DNA of 64,000 nucleotides from an uncultured Pseudomonadales bacterium. Its GTDB lineage: Bacteria > Pseudomonadota > Gammaproteobacteria > Pseudomonadales > Pseudohongiellaceae. Numbering within the stretch: position 1 is the first letter of the stretch; the number at the start of each line of letters is the position of its first letter. Of this stretch, positions 19,982-30,056 are shown one piece after another. A program made the translations under genes and the position numbers. Under the pieces are notes generated by a model. The model was not told the DNA's origin. It saw only the letters and a program-made list of their open reading frames with translations, and made no database searches. The stretch lies in NCBI GenBank assembly GCA_943842505.1, contig CALTDI010000010.1, forward strand, positions 310,001-374,000, given 5' to 3'.

Positions 19982-20269
19982 TCACTCTAGTACCTTCGGT
20001 ACCAGGTAGAGTCCATCTTCACTGGCCGGAGCGAGTTTCTGCAGAGACTCGCGCTGATTCTCTTCGGTGACCTCATCGATGCGCAGACGCTGCACCACAT
20101 CCAGCGGATGTGCCAGAGGCTCGACAGACTCGGTATCCACAGACTGCATCTGATCGATAAGCGCGAGAATATCCGTGATTCGGGTCGTGACTTCTTCGGC
20201 CTCAGAATCGCTGACGTGCAGCCTGGCCAAATGGGCGATTTTTTCTACTTCAGACTTGTCTAGAGCCAT
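19982..20269 (-). CDS. gatC: Aspartyl/glutamyl-tRNA amidotransferase subunit C
   Basis: GatC is a small belt-like subunit that holds GatA and GatB together. The 95 residues show the family pattern: an N-terminal helix ([19 protein letters not shown]), a middle helix [13 protein letters not shown], and the C-terminal LVPKVLE that ends most GatC proteins. It is first in the gatCAB operon and divergent from mreB. Confidence 0.96.
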   Translation of the reverse strand: MALDKSEVEKIAHLARLHVSDSEAEEVTTRITDILALIDQMQSVDTESVEPLAHPLDVVQRLRIDEVTEENQRESLQKLAPASEDGLYLVPKVLE

Positions 20270-21681
<1,412 letters not shown>

Positions 21682-21806
21682 GCTTTCAGGGTCCTGTTCG
21701 TGCAGGCCTTTCTAGGCTGCTATACTCTACTTTTTACTTTTTGGGGTCTTGGTTCGTAGATTCGAATCGGGCCTCGACTCAATTCCAGTGAAGAGGTTCG
21801 GCAGCC

Positions 21807-22793
21807 ATCGATAAGACTCTCTTTATAAAAGGTGTCGCGCTCGAATATCGGGCGCTTACTTTTATATTCCTGTCAGTTTGCATCATGTTCGCAGATGCCC
21901 GCTTCGGCTATCTGGAGCGAATCCGCTATGGCCTGGGCTATGCCACCACTCCAGTCTATTGGGTGGCCGACATACCCACTCGAGTCTCTTTCTGGATCGA
22001 TGATGTGTTCGTATCCCGCACCGACCTCTTAGAAGCAAACGATAATCTGCGCGCCGATCTGCTCATCGCGCAACGAGAGCTGCAGCTAATTGAGAGCCTG
22101 GTTAGTGAAAATAATCGACTGCTTGCGCTAAACGAGGCGACTCAGGGTATCAACGGCGATGTTCTTGCCGCAGAGATTATCAATATTTCTCCCGATCCCT
22201 ATTCGAAGAGAGTGCTGCTCAACAAGGGCGCCCGCGACGGAGTGTTCATCGGTCAGGCCTTGCTCGATGCAAACGGCTTGATGGGCCAGGTTGACGAGGT
22301 GCTGCCCTATACTGCCTGGGTTTTGCTGATTACCGATTCTCATCACGTAACGCCGGTAGAGGTGAATCGCAATGGCGAACGCGCCTTAGCCCGGGGTAGT
22401 CGCACCACCGCAACCGAGTTGGAACTGGAGTTTGTGACACAGACCCAGGATATGAGAGCTGGCGACAGACTGGTTAGTTCTGGCATGGGACAGGTTTATC
22501 CCAAAAACTACCCAGTGGCCGAAATTATCAGTGTCTATGCCGACCCCGGTCAGGACTTCGCCACGGTCAGGGCAAGACCTCTGGCGCAACTTGAGAGCAC
22601 GCGCCATGTGATGTTGGTTTATAATAATGCTCCGGCGCAGCTCAGCGATCTTCCCGTAATATCGCCCCTAGATACCCCATTAGAAGTGCCTCTTGATACG
22701 GATACAAGCTCCCTCGAGGCGGCTGCAGAAGCAGTCGAGAGTGCCACAGCCGCGTCCGAAGAGGACCCAGTGGTCAGAGCGACGGTGGAATAG
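21807..22793 (+). CDS. mreC: Rod shape-determining protein MreC, apparent ATC start
   Basis: MreC is an inner-membrane protein with a large periplasmic domain that links MreB to peptidoglycan synthases. It has the N-terminal transmembrane segment (ALTFIFLSVCIMFADARFG), a coiled coil (about residues 70-110) and the beta-rich MreC domain with LLNKGARDGVFIGQAL. The first in-frame ATG is at 21885, but using it would cut away most of the membrane anchor and the conserved KTLFIKG start. Between the in-frame stop at 21789 and that ATG there is no ATG, GTG or TTG. The codon that aligns with the family's initiator Met is ATC at 21807, ten bases after AAGAGG. Either AUC initiates or a base error hides an ATG. 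The C-terminal tail is a Pro/Glu/Ala-rich linker. Confidence 0.85.
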   Translation: MDKTLFIKGVALEYRALTFIFLSVCIMFADARFGYLERIRYGLGYATTPVYWVADIPTRVSFWIDDVFVSRTDLLEANDNLRADLLIAQRELQLIESLVSENNRLLALNEATQGINGDVLAAEIINISPDPYSKRVLLNKGARDGVFIGQALLDANGLMGQVDEVLPYTAWVLLITDSHHVTPVEVNRNGERALARGSRTTATELELEFVTQTQDMRAGDRLVSSGMGQVYPKNYPVAEIISVYADPGQDFATVRARPLAQLESTRHVMLVYNNAPAQLSDLPVISPLDTPLEVPLDTDTSSLEAAAEAVESATAASEEDPVVRATVE

Positions 22794-22801
22794 GCGAATC
22801 G

Positions 22802-23290
22802 ATGCAAAATAGAGCACATTCGATATGGGTAATTCTCCTGAGCTTCTTCATAGCCTATCTGTTGGCTATTGTTCCCTTTCCCGAGTGGGCCATGAACTAT
22901 CGCCCGGAGTGGGTGCCCATGGTTCTGATCTATTGGGCTATGGCCCTGCCTTATCGCGTCGGTATTGGTTCTGCCTGGGCGGCGGGGCTGGTGCTGGATG
23001 TCCTTGAGGGGTCCACTCTGGGGGTCAACGCGCTAGCCTTGGTGGTCGTTGCCTACGTGGCGCTCAGTCTGCATCTGCGTATGCGCATGTTTTCGACGCT
23101 GCAGCAGAGCGGCCTGGTGCTTGCCTTGGTTGGCTTGAATTTGATGCTGTGTAACTGGCTGCAGATCGTAACCGGCCAGAGCGTATCCTCCAATCTGATG
23201 TTCTTGATGGCGGCGGCAACCAGCGCGGTTATTTGGCCCTCTTTGTTCCAACTGCTGCGACAAATTCGCCGCAGCTTCGATGTGCGCTAG
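22802..23290 (+). CDS. mreD: Rod shape-determining protein MreD
   Basis: MreD is a small polytopic inner-membrane protein of the elongasome. The 162 residues contain about five hydrophobic segments and the family's start pattern (WVILLSFFIAYLLAIVPFPEW) followed by RPEWVPMVLIYWAMALPYRVG, typical of gammaproteobacterial MreD. It begins 9 bp after mreC and is followed 12 bp later by maf. Confidence 0.93.
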   Translation: MQNRAHSIWVILLSFFIAYLLAIVPFPEWAMNYRPEWVPMVLIYWAMALPYRVGIGSAWAAGLVLDVLEGSTLGVNALALVVVAYVALSLHLRMRMFSTLQQSGLVLALVGLNLMLCNWLQIVTGQSVSSNLMFLMAAATSAVIWPSLFQLLRQIRRSFDVR

Positions 23291-23302
23291 CCGAGGTCTG
23301 TA

Positions 23303-23908
23303 ATGGAGCCGATCATATTAGCTTCCGCCTCTGCCAGACGGCAGGAGTTGCTCTCTCAGATTGGCGTTAGCTTCACTGTGCGCAGCCAGGATATCGATGA
23401 ATCGATTCGAATAGCTGAGCTTGCAGAAGACTATGTCATGCGCATGGCGATGGAGAAGGCGATGTCAGCGCTTAGCCAACTGGCTGCAAGTCAGGGTGGC
23501 GACCACACCTTGGTACTGGCGGCGGATACCAGTGTGGTCTGTGACGCCGACGTGCTAGGTAAGCCCAGGAGCGAGAGCGATGCGCTGGACATGCTGCTGC
23601 GTCTATCTGGCCGCGAGCACCGCGTATTGTCCGCGGTCATGCTTGCCACGAAAAACAAACAGGCTGCGCTATTATCGGAGTCGCGAGTTACGTTTCGTGA
23701 AATCAGCTTAGCCGAAGCCAGACGCTACTATGCTAGCGGAGAGCCCGAAGGAAAGGCCGGGTCCTATGCGATTCAGGGCTACGGGGCTGTCTTCGTGGAA
23801 CAATTGCATGGCAGTTACAGCGGCGTCATGGGGTTGCCGCTGTTTGAGACCGCGCAGCTGCTTACCGAGTTCGGTGTAAGCGGGCAGCCACCTATTCAGT
23901 CGGATTAG
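23303..23908 (+). CDS. maf: Maf-like nucleotide pyrophosphatase (YhdE type)
   Basis: Maf proteins hydrolyse the diphosphate bond of dTTP, UTP or modified nucleotides as house-cleaning enzymes. LASASARRQELLSQIGV is the N-terminal signature, AADTSVVCDADVLGKP holds the catalytic Asp, and GKAGSYAIQGYGAVFVE is the conserved C-terminal block. The 201 residues and position between mreD and rng point to the YhdE subfamily (dTTP/UTP). Confidence 0.94.
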   Translation: MEPIILASASARRQELLSQIGVSFTVRSQDIDESIRIAELAEDYVMRMAMEKAMSALSQLAASQGGDHTLVLAADTSVVCDADVLGKPRSESDALDMLLRLSGREHRVLSAVMLATKNKQAALLSESRVTFREISLAEARRYYASGEPEGKAGSYAIQGYGAVFVEQLHGSYSGVMGLPLFETAQLLTEFGVSGQPPIQSD

Positions 23909-23917
23909 AAAAGACCT

Positions 23918-25399
23918 ATGAGCGAAGAAATTCTAATTAATGTAACGGCGCTGGAAACGCGAGTCGCGCTTATTGAGAATGGCTTGCTGCAAGAGATATT
24001 CATCGAGCGTCATAATCACCGCGGACACGTGGGGGATATCTTCTATGGCAAGGTGGTTAGGGTAATGCCGGGGATGGAGGCAGCCTTCGTCGATATCGGT
24101 CTGGACAAAGCCGCCTTCATTCACGCCTCTGATATTGCCGCAATCGATGCAGATGGTTTTGAGGTCCGAGATGCGCAGCCACAATTGATACAGCAATTAC
24201 TGCGCGAAGGGCAATTCATCGTGGTGCAGGTTGCCAAGGATGCAATCAGTACGAAGGGGGCCCGGCTCACTACGCATCTAACCCTGCCCTCCAGAAATCT
24301 CGTCTACCTGCCTCGCAGCAAGCACGTAGGGCTCTCACAGCGTCTCGAGGATGAGCAGGAAAGACAGCGTTTAATGGAACAACTTGAGCAGAGTCTAGAG
24401 CGAGAATCCTGGGAGCAGCGGGGTGGTTTTATCGTGCGCACCGCGGCTGAGGGAGTGACAGCAGACGAATTCAGTGAAGACATACGTTACCTGCATCGAC
24501 TATGGCTAAAGGTCAATCAGCGTATCGAGAAAACAAAGAAGATCAGTGCGGTGTATCGCGAAGAACCCTTGTATATGCGGATCGTGCGCGATCTCATTTC
24601 CCCCCACGTGGAAAAAATTCGTGTCGACAGTGGGCAGTCGCAGAAAGAGATTAAGCAATTTCTGCAGGACTTCATTCCCGAGTCAGTTGCGAAGCTGGAA
24701 GCTTATGCAGGTGACCGCCCGTTATTCGATCTATTCGGTATCGAGGACGAGATTAATAAGGCCTTAGGTCGGCAGGTGATGCTGAAATCCGGTGGCGACC
24801 TGATAATCGATCAGACCGAAGCGATGACAACTATCGATGTCAACACTGGAGGATATATTGGCAGCAAGAATCACGCGGAGACGGTTCTAAAAACGAATCT
24901 TGAAGCGGCCGCCGCTATCGCGAGGCAGCTTCGTGTCAGAAATCTAGGTGGCATTATTATTTTAGACTTCATCGACATGACCGATGAAGAGCATCAGCGT
25001 CAAGTTCATCGTGCGCTCGTCAAGGCGCTGGGAAAAGATCCGGCGCAAAGTTCCATCACAGGTATTTCTGAGCTCGGTCTGGTTGAGATGACACGCAAGC
25101 GGACCAGAGAGAGTCTGGGGCAAATTTTGAACAGCCCCTGTCCGGTCTGTGAGGGTCGCGGTACGCAAAAGTCTCCGGAAACGGTGTGCTATGAAATATT
25201 TCGAGAAATCATGCGTATCGCTCGTGCCTATGAGAATAAAGTATTACTGGTCATGGCCTCGGAAGTGGTGGTTGAGCGATTGCTCGATGAGGAGTCAGCA
25301 GCACTGGCCGAACTACAAGAATTAGTGGCGAAGACGGTCAAATTTGAGGTTGAACCCATGTATACTCAAGAGCAGTTTGACGTTGTTCTCTCTGGCTGA
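23918..25399 (+). CDS. rng: Ribonuclease G
   Basis: RNase G is an endoribonuclease that trims the 5' end of 16S rRNA and starts decay of some mRNAs. The 493 residues include an N-terminal S1 domain (HVGDIFYGKVVRVMPGMEAAFVDIG), the catalytic DNase I-like core with TTIDVNTGGYIG carrying the metal-binding Asp, and the zinc-link CPVC near residue 408. It lacks the long RNase E C-terminal scaffold. It follows maf by 9 bp and precedes yhdP, as in many gammaproteobacteria. Confidence 0.96.
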   Translation: MSEEILINVTALETRVALIENGLLQEIFIERHNHRGHVGDIFYGKVVRVMPGMEAAFVDIGLDKAAFIHASDIAAIDADGFEVRDAQPQLIQQLLREGQFIVVQVAKDAISTKGARLTTHLTLPSRNLVYLPRSKHVGLSQRLEDEQERQRLMEQLEQSLERESWEQRGGFIVRTAAEGVTADEFSEDIRYLHRLWLKVNQRIEKTKKISAVYREEPLYMRIVRDLISPHVEKIRVDSGQSQKEIKQFLQDFIPESVAKLEAYAGDRPLFDLFGIEDEINKALGRQVMLKSGGDLIIDQTEAMTTIDVNTGGYIGSKNHAETVLKTNLEAAAAIARQLRVRNLGGIIILDFIDMTDEEHQRQVHRALVKALGKDPAQSSITGISELGLVEMTRKRTRESLGQILNSPCPVCEGRGTQKSPETVCYEIFREIMRIARAYENKVLLVMASEVVVERLLDEESAALAELQELVAKTVKFEVEPMYTQEQFDVVLSG

Positions 25400-25550
25400 A
25401 ATGCTTGAATTTTGCTGGCTTGCCGTTAGCTCACTTTCAGTTACGGTTAAGCAAGCCTGCGTTATACCGTGTTGTAAGCAGAGAAACCTCCAAGTCCACC
25501 TAGAGTGATGGCGGCAGAACATCTACCAAGAGCCGTAACAGTAGCCGGGC
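25400..25550 (+). other. rng-yhdP intergenic spacer
   Basis: A short spacer of about 150 bases without a supported gene. An overlapping minus-strand frame exists but shows no codon pattern and no start signal. No clear terminator or promoter pair is visible. Confidence 0.4.
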
Positions 25551-28500
25551 ATGCTAAGTTCAATTCTTAAAAAGGTTCGTCAACAACTCATACTAATGCT
25601 GGCAGTTGCATTAGTACTGGTGGCAGCCTATGTCAGCGCGGGGCGTCAGTTCATGCCGGCGGTCTCCGGTTATGTCGGTTTCTTCGAAGAGCAGGTATTT
25701 CAGCGTAGTGGCGTCCCGATTCGCGTGGAAGCACTCACTGGTGGCTTCGAGGGTTTCAATCCTATTTTCCATGTTGATGGCTTGTCGCTTCTCGTAGCCG
25801 ACACTGGCAGGTTGGCAGCGGAAGAAACCGCGCTCTATTTGCAGAGTGCTACAGTAATTGTCGATATCCCTCAGAGTATCTGGCAGCGTACTTGGGTCTT
25901 GGAAGATTTTATTGTCGAATCATTGGAGCTAAATCTCAATCAATCTGAATCGGGTGCCTGGCAATTGCGCGGCCTGTCTGGCAACAATTCTGAGGCCGTA
26001 GATTTTGATAGCCTCTACCGCTCGCTACAGCAAGTTTCTCAGCTTAGTCTGCGCAATGTCGTCATCAATCTTCATACCTTCGAAGGCGATACCCTGAGTT
26101 TTAGCAACGGCCAGGCTACCATCACAAACAGAGATGACACACACTATCTTCACGCCAATCTGACCCTGGCAGGTTCTGTAGAACAGATGGCGCTCTCGCT
26201 GGAGGTGACCGGTAACGAGTTCGCCGATATGGATGGGCAGCTTCATCTTGAGCTTCCCGATGCGAATTACGGCGACCTTTTCAGTCGACAGAGTGTCGCG
26301 GACATGAGTGTTGAAGAATTATTTGGCGGCGGTAATTTTTGGCTCACGTTTTCCCGCGGCGAGTTGAGCGAATTTGTCTCTGAGCTTGAGCTAGAGACAT
26401 TGGCGCTACAGAATAGCGACTCAGACACTCTGTCGCTGCAAGATGTTGTGGGCAAGGCGAGTCTAAGCAGGCAGTCGGACACAGAGACCTGGCAGCTGGC
26501 TCTGTCTGACATGGGGCTCTCATGGCAGCAGTTACAGTGGGCGCCATTCAATGTGCTGGCCTCCCTAAACCCCCAGACTAGTGCAGAAATCTGGGCCGAC
26601 AATATTGATGTCTCGTTAATCGCCCAATTTATCGAGGATAGCGGACTGTTGAGTGTAAGTGCGCAGCAGCAACTTGCCGAGTACGCACCTAGAGGTAAGC
26701 TTGAAAACTTCAGTATTTCAGTGCCGTTAGAAGAGCAGACTCAAGAGCATATGCTTATCAAAACGAATCTGAATGGCGTAGATGTAGGCTCGGTTCGTGG
26801 CTCACCTAATATCTGGGGCATTGATGGCTATGTCGAGATCGACTACGACTTAGCGGGTCGCAGTGCCTCTGGATTTGCGGATGTTGAATCCGATCGATTC
26901 CGCATAAAAATACCGACCGTGTTTACCAGCATTTGGGATCATAATTACGTCAATGGCAGCGTCGGGTTTAGCTTGGATCTCAATGAGGGAATGCACCTCA
27001 GACTGAAGAGTAACGCTGTCGTCGCTGAGACGGACATTGTCGATGGGCGGGTGCAGTTTACATCGATAATAAATAGACCGAATGAGGGTGAGCCTAAAGC
27101 CGAGTTGGAATTGCTTGTTGGCGCTCTGCGCTTCGATGCGGCGGGCAGGGCTGCCTATCTTCCCGATGCACCGCAGGTCGAAGCGGGTCTGGCGAGTACC
27201 ATGCAGTGGCTGAATGGCGCGATACTCGATGGTGAGCTAGTCAATAGCGGCGCACTCTTTCGAGGTTCTACTCTGCCGAATTCCCCGGCGCAGACGAAGA
27301 CTTTTCAGAGCTTCTATCTGATGAATGACGGCGAGCTCAATTTTAGTGATGAGTGGCCAAATCTGCGGGAAGTGACCGCCTTTGTAATTACCGATGACAG
27401 CAATATAGATATCGAAGTGAACAGAGCCACCAGCCTCGATGTCGTCGCTACCTCGGTTCTTGGTACGGTGAGAGTGAATGACCAGGGGGAAAATTGGGTA
27501 TCCGTTCAGGGCTTGGCGGGTGGTGCCACGACGGATGGTCTTAATTATTTGCAGAACTCTGCGGTAGGCGATGGCCTAAAGAACGCCTTCGCGAACTGGC
27601 AGACTGAGGGAGACTTCAATGCGGGTATAAGTGTAGACGTGCCGTTGAACAATCCCCAGTTAGAGACAGAGGTTCGCCTAGAGATGCGTGTGCAGGACAA
27701 TAGCCTGCTAATCCCGGATTATGCCCTGCAGATAGAAAATTTAACTGGGCCGGTAATTTTCGATACCCGCACAGGGGTAGAGGAGAGTGAGCTATCGGGG
27801 CGGCTGTTTCAACAGTTGGCGAATATACAGCTTTCTTCCACAAGCACAGAGGGCTCGCTCGAAGAGATTCTGGTTCAAGCCACAGGCTTGGCGACCCCAG
27901 AACAATTGATAGACTGGCCTATGCAGAGTCAATTCGTGAAAGACATAATGGCCCGCATGGAGGGGCAGTTGGCCTATCGGGCCAACCTAAGTATTGATCA
28001 GAGTGGTGCTGCGGATGCAACGAATCGCCTGCTCATCGATTCCACGCTTCTGGGAGCCTCGCTCGCCTTGCCACACCCTTTTACCAAGCCGGTGGAGGTC
28101 GCCTTGCCATTGAATATTGACATGTCGTTTAGCGGGAACAGGCAAATGATAATTGGCACGCTGGGTCCTACATTGAGCTTCGATCTCGACCTGGAGGATG
28201 GAGAGATACAAGATGGCTTGGTCTTTGTGGGTGATACTCAGGGCAATTTCGAAAATCTGCGTGACAACGAATCGGAAGGCTTGGCTGTGCTAGGCAATAT
28301 GGATCGGTTTGAGTTAGAGCTGTGGAGTGAATTTCTGGCAGAGTTTAATAGCGATGAATCGGTCTCCGAAGGCCTGGGTTCTACCATCGGCTTCGTCGAT
28401 TTGCAGATAGAAAATTTTCGCTTCTACGGCGAGGAATTGAGTGATGTAAATATGCGTATCACTCCGGCTCTCCTGGAGCAGCATTGGGAGATTGGCCTGC

Positions 28501-29615
28501 AGAGTAATTCGATAGCAGGGCAGGTGAGGCTTCCTTTCGATAGTGACGACTACCTGAGTCTGGACTTGCAGTATCTGTATCTGCCTGGTGAGGAGAGTGA
28601 TCGTATCGGTCCTCCTATGCGGGCCGATGTGGAGTTAGCGTTGCTGGAAGAGGAAGATCCAGTCGATGTGCTGGCAGACATCGATCCGCGGGAATTACCG
28701 CGTATGCATTTCTCAACTAACGAATTCCGTATCGGAGATGTTCCTTACGGAAGCTGGAGCTTTACTCTTAACCCCAATAGGGAGGGTGCGGAGATAGACG
28801 ATCTCGCCTTCGATTTTCGCGGTCTGCGACTCGGCTTGGATACAGCCGTCGCAGAGCCCGATGCTGACAACGAATCGAATCAGGAAGTCGAATCTCTGCT
28901 GGTTCCGCACTTTAGCTGGCGCTTCGACGGGGTCGAACATAGCAGCGCCTTAACGGGTGTGCTTACGGCGGATAATATGGCGGAAGTATTGACCGCCAAT
29001 GGATATGCACCGAGCCTGGAGAGTAGCTTCGCCGAATTTGTCGCCGATATCAGCTGGCCTGGTAGTCCAGCCTTTTTCCTCGCCGCTAATCTCAGTGGTG
29101 ATATTGCCATTAACATCGAGGATGGAAGATTCTTGCAGCGAGCGGGAGCGGCGGGCGCACTCAAGTTGATCAGTATTCTAAACTTCGATGCGATTATGCG
29201 GCGACTGCGTTTCAGTGATGACTTGCTGCGCAGCGGTCTAGCCTACGATGAGATTACGGGTCAGTTGAAGATGGTCAATGGGCAGGTGCACATCGAAGAC
29301 CGATTGGTAATTTCTGGGCCATCGAGCCTCTATCAGATTACTGGCGACCTTAACCTTAAAGACGAAACAATTCTGGGTGAGATGTATCTGACCCTGCCGG
29401 TTAGTAATAATATTCCCTGGCTTGGACTGCTAACGGCGAATATACCGCTCGCGGTTGGCGCCTATTTGGTTGATCGTATTTTCGGTAATCAGGTGAATAG
29501 TTTAACCAGTGCTGTTTATACCCTCGATGGGCGCTGGGAAGATTTGGAGCCTCAATTCAAACAGGCATTCGGCTCGCCGGACAGCCCAGAGCGAACTGAA
29601 AATGCTGTCCAATAA
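25551..29615 (+). CDS. yhdP: AsmA-like lipid-transport protein YhdP
   Basis: YhdP is a very large inner-membrane-anchored periplasmic protein that, in E. coli, acts with TamB and YdbH to carry phospholipids to the outer membrane. This copy has 1354 residues, one N-terminal transmembrane segment (about 12-30), and then a long beta-rich body typical of bridge-like AsmA proteins, ending with the conserved DUF3971/AsmA C-terminal block (GAAGALKLISILNFDAIMRR to VSNNIPWLGLLTANIPLAVG). Position after rng is usual. In many relatives tldD comes next; here a small membrane-anchored protein follows after 9 bp instead. Confidence 0.93.
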   Translation: MLSSILKKVRQQLILMLAVALVLVAAYVSAGRQFMPAVSGYVGFFEEQVFQRSGVPIRVEALTGGFEGFNPIFHVDGLSLLVADTGRLAAEETALYLQSATVIVDIPQSIWQRTWVLEDFIVESLELNLNQSESGAWQLRGLSGNNSEAVDFDSLYRSLQQVSQLSLRNVVINLHTFEGDTLSFSNGQATITNRDDTHYLHANLTLAGSVEQMALSLEVTGNEFADMDGQLHLELPDANYGDLFSRQSVADMSVEELFGGGNFWLTFSRGELSEFVSELELETLALQNSDSDTLSLQDVVGKASLSRQSDTETWQLALSDMGLSWQQLQWAPFNVLASLNPQTSAEIWADNIDVSLIAQFIEDSGLLSVSAQQQLAEYAPRGKLENFSISVPLEEQTQEHMLIKTNLNGVDVGSVRGSPNIWGIDGYVEIDYDLAGRSASGFADVESDRFRIKIPTVFTSIWDHNYVNGSVGFSLDLNEGMHLRLKSNAVVAETDIVDGRVQFTSIINRPNEGEPKAELELLVGALRFDAAGRAAYLPDAPQVEAGLASTMQWLNGAILDGELVNSGALFRGSTLPNSPAQTKTFQSFYLMNDGELNFSDEWPNLREVTAFVITDDSNIDIEVNRATSLDVVATSVLGTVRVNDQGENWVSVQGLAGGATTDGLNYLQNSAVGDGLKNAFANWQTEGDFNAGISVDVPLNNPQLETEVRLEMRVQDNSLLIPDYALQIENLTGPVIFDTRTGVEESELSGRLFQQLANIQLSSTSTEGSLEEILVQATGLATPEQLIDWPMQSQFVKDIMARMEGQLAYRANLSIDQSGAADATNRLLIDSTLLGASLALPHPFTKPVEVALPLNIDMSFSGNRQMIIGTLGPTLSFDLDLEDGEIQDGLVFVGDTQGNFENLRDNESEGLAVLGNMDRFELELWSEFLAEFNSDESVSEGLGSTIGFVDLQIENFRFYGEELSDVNMRITPALLEQHWEIGLQSNSIAGQVRLPFDSDDYLSLDLQYLYLPGEESDRIGPPMRADVELALLEEEDPVDVLADIDPRELPRMHFSTNEFRIGDVPYGSWSFTLNPNREGAEIDDLAFDFRGLRLGLDTAVAEPDADNESNQEVESLLVPHFSWRFDGVEHSSALTGVLTADNMAEVLTANGYAPSLESSFAEFVADISWPGSPAFFLAANLSGDIAINIEDGRFLQRAGAAGALKLISILNFDAIMRRLRFSDDLLRSGLAYDEITGQLKMVNGQVHIEDRLVISGPSSLYQITGDLNLKDETILGEMYLTLPVSNNIPWLGLLTANIPLAVGAYLVDRIFGNQVNSLTSAVYTLDGRWEDLEPQFKQAFGSPDSPERTENAVQ

Positions 29616-29624
29616 GCACCTCGA

Positions 29625-30056
29625 ATGAAACACATTAGAGATGTTATGAAAAACAAGTCAGCAAAAGTCCTAGTCATCACCCTGTTGTGCTATCCGTTGT
29701 TAGTGCTGCTATTCGAATCTTCTCTAGGCTATTTCCAGCCGGAGACTGTGAGTACCTTGCAAATAACGACGGTGGGCAGTGATGGCAGCCTCAATGGTCG
29801 TGTACTCGCCAGGCTCGAAAGCGACGCACAGCTGTATGTGGCTGCCAATCACTGGCCCCGCGCCTGGTACCGAGAGGCGCTGGCAAATCCAGCGGTTCAG
29901 GTGGTTTCGAGCATTGAGCAGGGTAACTATGTTGCGGTTACGGTGGGTGCTGCCGAGCACGAGCGTGTGGCGGCGGATAATCCTGTCGGGCTCATGTTTA
30001 GAATTCTTACCGGATTTCCGCCACGCTATTTCTTGCGTCTGGATCCAGTAGACTAG
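29625..30056 (+). CDS. Membrane-anchored DUF385/nitroreductase-like protein
   Basis: The 143 residues start with a transmembrane segment (about residues 15-30, VLVITLLCYPLLVLLF). The rest contains ANHWPRAWYREALANPAVQVV, a pattern found in the split-barrel DUF385 and deazaflavin-dependent nitroreductase-like families, where it contacts a flavin or F420-like cofactor. I make that link by resemblance only. A second ATG eight codons in (29649) could also serve. It is 9 bp after yhdP and ends overlapping the convergent gene at 30053 by four bases. Function unknown; it may be an envelope companion of YhdP by position only. Confidence 0.6.
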   Translation: MKHIRDVMKNKSAKVLVITLLCYPLLVLLFESSLGYFQPETVSTLQITTVGSDGSLNGRVLARLESDAQLYVAANHWPRAWYREALANPAVQVVSSIEQGNYVAVTVGAAEHERVAADNPVGLMFRILTGFPPRYFLRLDPVD

